From Pristionchus mayeri (taxonomy: Eukaryota; Nematoda; Chromadorea; Rhabditida; Neodiplogasteridae): a stretch of DNA of 64,000 nucleotides. Below are positions 59,267 to 64,000 of this stretch, in pieces; the stretch's first letter is position 1, and each line of letters begins with the position of its first letter. The notes under the pieces were generated by a model. The model was not told where the DNA came from. It saw only the letters and a program-made list of their open reading frames with translations, and made no database searches. The DNA lies in NCBI GenBank assembly GCA_036245805.1, contig BTRK01000002.1, forward strand, positions 43,630,661 through 43,694,660, in the 5' to 3' direction. The position numbers and the translations under genes are program-made.

Positions 59267-60949
59267 ATGGTACCGGAGTTCGACAGCACTCAGTGGATAG
59301 CTGCGAAGGTTGAGCGATAAAATATTTTTAATGTTAATATGTGAACTTTTCAGACCATTTGCGTTGTATCAGCGCTCGTCTCAACTTTCGGAATCATAAC
59401 CAACTTTTTGCTTTCCCTCGCCACTTATCGATCGACGTGAAATTGAAAATATTTAAATAATTGGATGTTGTTTCATTACAGAGCCCTGAAGTCTAAATGC
59501 AACTTCTTGATCGGCCTATGTGCGATATTCGACGTTATTCACCTTGTGAGCTTGATTTAAATAAATACAATTTGAAATGTTTTACTAATCAGTTTGGAAT
59601 GTATCCTCCGCTCTCGATATTTATTGGAGACGGACATATTGACTCGTTTAATTGCATCATTCTGGAGGTAAATCCGTGTTTTGAACATTCTTAGGAAATT
59701 CATTCAGTTTGCCTCTGAAATTGGACTGTCAGCCGGTTGTTTTTGCGTGCTCTCAATTGGAGTCGATCGACTACTATCCGTATCGTTGGTTGTATTCTAC
59801 CGTAATATCAATCGTCGCTTATATCTGGCTGTAATGTTTACATTTTTATTCGAGAAAATATATAATTTTAGATACATATTATTGCGATTTGCGCTTTCGC
59901 ATCATATGCGCCAGTTCTCATGCTCAAGTTCTACGAGCCTCGGTAAGTATGTGGAAATTTCAAGCATATTCGAATAGAAACCGTGAGAAAATGGCGCTGA
60001 ACATAATGGTAAATGCATATTTTTAGCCGAGTTATGTGTACAATTCTCGAATCTTATTACGGATTTGGAAGAATAGTGTGGATAGAAGTAATGCTCGTGG
60101 TCAACTTTCTCACGCTGTTGCCGTATGCATTAACGTGGATGAAACTGACAGCCAGAGAAGGTGCGTGATCTTGTCTCATTTAAGAAGCAATTGAATACAT
60201 ATTTGAAAATATTATCATAGTATTAGCTTAAAATCGGCTACTTTAGAAAAGCTGCTCCTTCTATAATAAAGTACTGAATGTCTTGCAGAGTCATCCTACA
60301 CGAAACGGGCGTTTCGAGCGATTGCTCTAGTGATGATATTCGACGTAGGTTCATGGCTAATGGCTGCTGTAATAGGAACGCTTCTCCACGTCGTCAATAT
60401 TTCAGGTGCTATAAAAAGAAGATGGGGTTGTGCATACAACACGTGGCACTAGGTGGGGTGATAACCGTCGGATGGTAACTTACTGGATGGTAACCAAAAA
60501 ATAAACCCTTCTGTTGAACTTTCACAGAATTATTATTGACACTTTGGGAACCTATTGTGAAAGTTGTACAGAAGGGCCATTTTTTTGATTATCATCCATC
60601 CGACCTAGTACCCAAAACGTCCACAAGTATTGTCCTTGAAAAAAGATTTACTTTTCATTTCAGTTGAATACAGACTTGTCCTACTATACTGCTGTGGAGT
60701 CATTGTGCATATTGGAATATCTGCTAAACCTATCATTTACTATACCACAAGGTTGGTGTCAGGCTTGTTCAGTCCGGATAAATATGAAAACCTTTCAGTA
60801 CTGAATACCACAAAGCCGTCCGAGCGTTATTCGGAATGGAAAGTGCTTACGCAAATCCGAATAGTTACTCAAATCCCCGCATTGGCAAAAAACTGATTAA
60901 AGAGCGGAGCCAACTTTCAAGTTCTCCGATATCTGTATCACGTAATTGA
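59267..60949 (+). CDS. srsx-like seven-helix chemoreceptor G
   Basis: Start at 59267 (MVPEFDSTQWIAAK). Ten exons in frame: STFGIITNFLLSLAT, KCNFLIGLCAIFDVIHL, FGMYPPLSIFIGDGHIDSF, GCFCVLSIGVDRLLSVS, IIAICAFASYAPVLML, the RVMCTILESYYGFG exon, VMIFDVGSWLMAAVIG, YCCGVIVHIGISAKPIIYY and a tail ending SPISVSRN at 60947-60949. The usual GGW motif of helix 6 reads GSW here. The eighth intron carries a MITE (60445-60612). It appears intact. Confidence 0.82.
60445..60612. mobile_element. MITE, GGCACTAGG family, in receptor G
   Basis: The left end is GGCACTAGGTGGGGTGATAA and the right end, inverted, is ATCATCCATCCGACCTAGTA. The flanks CAACACGT and CAAAACGT match at 7 of 8 positions. The inner pair AACCCTTCTGTTGAACTTTC and its inverse match the copy at 63071-63252. 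Confidence 0.85.
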
Positions 60950-61128
60950 ATCATGAGTTCGTTCATTTACCAAATAAAGATTAACAAAAGTCTTAGGCTG
61001 ACATATAAAATTATTTAGATATTTAAAGATGACCATTTATTTAACAAAATGGCAATGCATTCGAGAACGAATTGTGACAAAAATTACCAGTCAGTCGAGC
61101 ACGATATATGCGACAAAAATGCATACTC

Positions 61129-64000
61129 TCATTGTTTCAACTGCGTTGTGAGCAATGGCAATCTTGTCTTCTGATCATCTTTCAAGGATGATTCCGAATC
61201 ATCAGTTGCTGATTCTATGCTGCGCTTCTTATCCGGATCTTCCTCGTCTGTAGATATGGGGATTCCTGAACGGATTTTTTTAACGGATCTGTTCAACCAT
61301 TTTTTTTTGACTTATTAACTCGCAAAGGAGCAAGAAAAAGTATGCAACTACAACTTACCAGAAGGCAGGAAGAACGATAAAATAACAGGGATGATGACAA
61401 GACCGTGGAAGAGGCCAAGCATCGCGACCTGTTGATGGGGAAAATATACAAGGATCTAGAAGCAGCAACTGTTTTTCAGGCAGAAATAATTCATTGCCAA
61501 AAATTCATTGCCAAAACGAACAAACTGACCAGCATGACCGTTTTAGCGAAGCTGTTGAACACGTAGATCTTGAGCAAGAATAAGGGAGCGACGCAAACAA
61601 ACGTGGATAGAGAGGCCTGAGAATAGGCTGCATTTGTTGAATGGCAAAGCTCTTTCTGATGAAAAGTGTAATTTTTGTAGTTTTTTGTTAACAACTGCTC
61701 TCTTGCTCAAATCATTCACTTAGTGAAACAATTATCACGTCTTCAAATCATTTACTCACCTCGAAAATCGGCTTGCCGACTGCCTCGAGAATCTCACTCA
61801 TTCGTCGCACGAGTGATTTTGAGGAACGATTTCCTGAGGAACGAAGTTTGCAGATTTATGTATGATTCACACTCTATTTTTTTACTTCAAATCAACTATG
61901 TGTGCTCAAACAAAAAAAATTAAACCTCTTTCCCTCTCCTTGTAAAAATGATAGCAGATGTGCGCGGAAAAGTCTACGGAGAACCTGGAATACAACTTTA
62001 TTTAAACAAGAACTTTGAAAATCTCTTACCCAATAGCGAGCAGGATGTTAATCATTGTGATTGGATCGAGTGTGGCGCCCCAATGTGAGAGAGAACCGAG
62101 CATCGCTGAAATTTAATATTTTGACATCTCTGGATCTTAGCGACGGTGATAACTAGGGCTAGGGCTAGTGATATAATGGAAATTCATCTTTGATTTTCCC
62201 TTGATCGCTCACTGAATGTAATCGACAGCATGGAGAAGGCTGCTACTGATGCTCCGATGAGCGAGGGAATGAAGATCACGCAGGCGACTACCATGCAGAT
62301 GAACGTGATCGTCACTGCTTTGACCACTTCTTCCTGCATTTTTTGAATCGATATTTTAATCCGATTTCCGAATAATCATTGCATTTGCCAATATGATGCA
62401 ATCACTCATTTCTCAAGTAAAATTGTCATGTATTCGTCATTCGATATACTCATCGTCCTTAGAAATTGACATGCGATTTATATTCGTAAGAGTCGGTTAG
62501 AAACCATACCTTGACGCTGATGACGATGTCGTAGATGGTGCCGTCATAGTCGAAGAGGGAAGTATCGAATTCGGGATACTCGTCGAGCAGATTCCGCATA
62601 TTATCAACGGATCGAGCGCGCTCGCTCCAGTCCTTCAAACCTGAGAAAAATGGTTCGTTGACTAATTTATTAGCTCCGGCACAGAGTATAACCTACTTTA
62701 GATGCACGATTTGTTTTATAGCTATCTCCTTTTAGGGAAATTACCGTTCTCATTATGAGCAGATTCGTAAAATTATTTTGTTAAACAAGTATGGAAAAAT
62801 CCACAAACCTCTGCACGCAACGAAGAAATTCGAACCGTCAAGGCGCACAGTTACACTGAAAACATCGCATTTGTTGAAAATTAGTTATTAACATAATTTG
62901 TTCAGTTTTTTTTTTAAAAATATTTAAATTATAATAATCACTTTTCGCTCTCCCATCTCACGATCTTCAGCTTGGTCATCATGCGCTTCTCGAGGTACTC
63001 TGGCAGCCGATCGTAAGAGGGAGCGGAGTCGTTGTGCACCATGCGGTCCCACTGAAGGTGAAGATAACATGGCACTAGGTCGCATGATCACCCTCGGATG
63101 ATAGCCTACTGGATGATAAATGTGGACGCTTCTGTAGAACTTTCACAGTAGGTTCCCAAAGTCTGAAAAATGATTATGCGAAAGTTCCACAGAAGGGCCC
63201 ATTTTTTGGTCCAGTAGGTTATCACCCGACGGTGATCATCCGACCTTGTGCCGATAACATGGAGCGTACGGACAATAAAATCACGCCTAGAGAGGACTTT
63301 TAACTAAGGCGAACACAAAAAAGAAGATGTGTGCTCATTTTATGAAGCTGTCCATTCCCAATATCGTCATGCATAGCAAGACGTTTTAAAGGGCCGCCCA
63401 GAAAGAATCGTCGATCCTATTCAAAGAAAAATGAAACTAACATCGATAAAGTCGAGCACGGGGTTCTGCGTGTGCTCGGGGTAGCAGCCCGGCTGGTGGT
63501 CGATCTTCTTCACCATCTCACGATATCTACAATAGATATACCACCTTGAATCTGATGCAAAAGCTCTGAAAGTTCAAAGACCAACTAACCGTTCCACTGA
63601 TTCGACATCGTTGGCAACGGGCACCTTGCGAGTGATCAGATTGAGCGGCGCGTACTGAAACGAACTCTTGTCCCTTGTGCTCCCCAGGATAAATAATTGC
63701 TACTTCGCAATGGCCACGCGATGAGAACTCTGTGTTTCCAAATTTGGTGTATAATTTGAAAAAAAAATCTCAAAAATGCAGACCTCAGCGTGAATTCGAT
63801 CAAATGCAGCCAGTGAAGAAACTAGTCGCGAGTCGGATGGGAACGTCTTCTCCGGTGCAAAGCCCGTCTTGAGAGTTACCAAACCTATAAGGAAATTTAT
63901 ATTTAAAATTAACCACAGCAACAACAAACAAGCTGACCAATGAAAGATGAAGTGTAGATAGTCAGCACTAGCACTGCGACCGCGATTTTTCCCGGTTTCG
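61129..64000 (-). CDS. Patched-related (PTR) protein, C-terminal part
   Basis: The gene runs off the right edge, so the start is missing. From the edge leftward the exons encode VAVLVLTIYTSSFIG, FAPEKTFPSDSRLVSSLAAF, YAPLNLITRKVPV, the extracellular exons (HQPGCYPEHTQNPVLDFID; PEYLEKRMMTKLKIV; SNFFVACRG; DTSLFDYDGTIYDIVIS), then membrane exons. The membrane part reads AVTITFICMVVACVIFIPSL, LSHWGATLDPITMINILLAIG, FSVDFSAHICYHFYKE, ILEAVGKPIFE, VCVAPLFLLKIYVF and VAMLGLFHGLVIIPVILSFF. It ends in a charged tail with the stop at 61129-61131. The GFSVDFSAHI segment is the hallmark of nematode PTR/Patched-type permease-like proteins. These act in membranes of epidermal cells, in moulting and lipid or sterol handling. 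Confidence 0.85.
63071..63252. mobile_element. MITE, GGCACTAGG family, in PTR intron
   Basis: The left end is GGCACTAGGTCGCATGATCA and the right end is its inverse ending CGACCTTGTGCC. A perfect 8 bp duplication, GATAACAT, flanks it (63063-63070 and 63253-63260). It lies in an intron of the PTR gene. Confidence 0.9.

Overview
The window is nuclear DNA from a nematode. The genes are broken into small exons with short introns, GT/AG borders and TTTCAG-type acceptors. The families are nematode ones: two kinds of chemoreceptor-like seven-helix receptor, a Patched-related (PTR) protein, a mariner transposon and an RTE-like LINE. A diplogastrid such as Pristionchus fits, but the species is an inference. 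No tRNA, rRNA, CRISPR array or operon-like bacterial feature was seen. Gene models were assembled by hand from reading frames and splice signals, so outer exon borders are less certain than the cores.

Left part (1-9.8 kb): a 349 bp hAT-type MITE, then a minus-strand p38-like MAP kinase (1296-7046). Its long intron holds a 1.6 kb foldback element. It is followed by a small, very basic secreted protein gene (7655-8384) and what looks like a decayed paralogue of it (about 9003-9719).

Middle (10-28.4 kb): a 1.26 kb mariner-type non-autonomous element; a long minus-strand gene for a Lys/Arg/Glu-rich, low-complexity protein (11340 to at least 19491) with a second large foldback in one intron; then two plus-strand genes for small secreted proteins (20507-25630 and 26511-28400). 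These two share a Cys exon with spacing C-x3-C-x10-CC-x-P-S. The first carries a nested insertion in an intron: an apparently intact LINE (22048-24950, perfect 12 bp target duplication) inside a mariner-type element (21212-25024, TA duplication).

Right part (28.4-61 kb): a tandem array of srsx-like receptor genes with one shared ten-exon layout. Three look intact on the plus strand (32019-33836, 50415-52355, 59267-60949) and one on the minus strand (41190-42792). Two carry lesions (38090-40857 frameshift; 44995-46682 early stop) and one is a three-exon remnant (36524-37076). Three minus-strand genes of a second seven-helix family (46867-48273, 52665-54032, 54675-56139) are interleaved. A diverged non-coding block recurs upstream of several srsx-like genes. 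A full-length mariner with an intact 343-residue transposase lies at 57551-58796.

Right edge (61129-64000): the C-terminal half of a minus-strand PTR gene whose start lies outside the window. A family of 8-bp-duplicating MITEs with ends like GGCACTAGGTCGGATGA is scattered throughout, mostly in introns.
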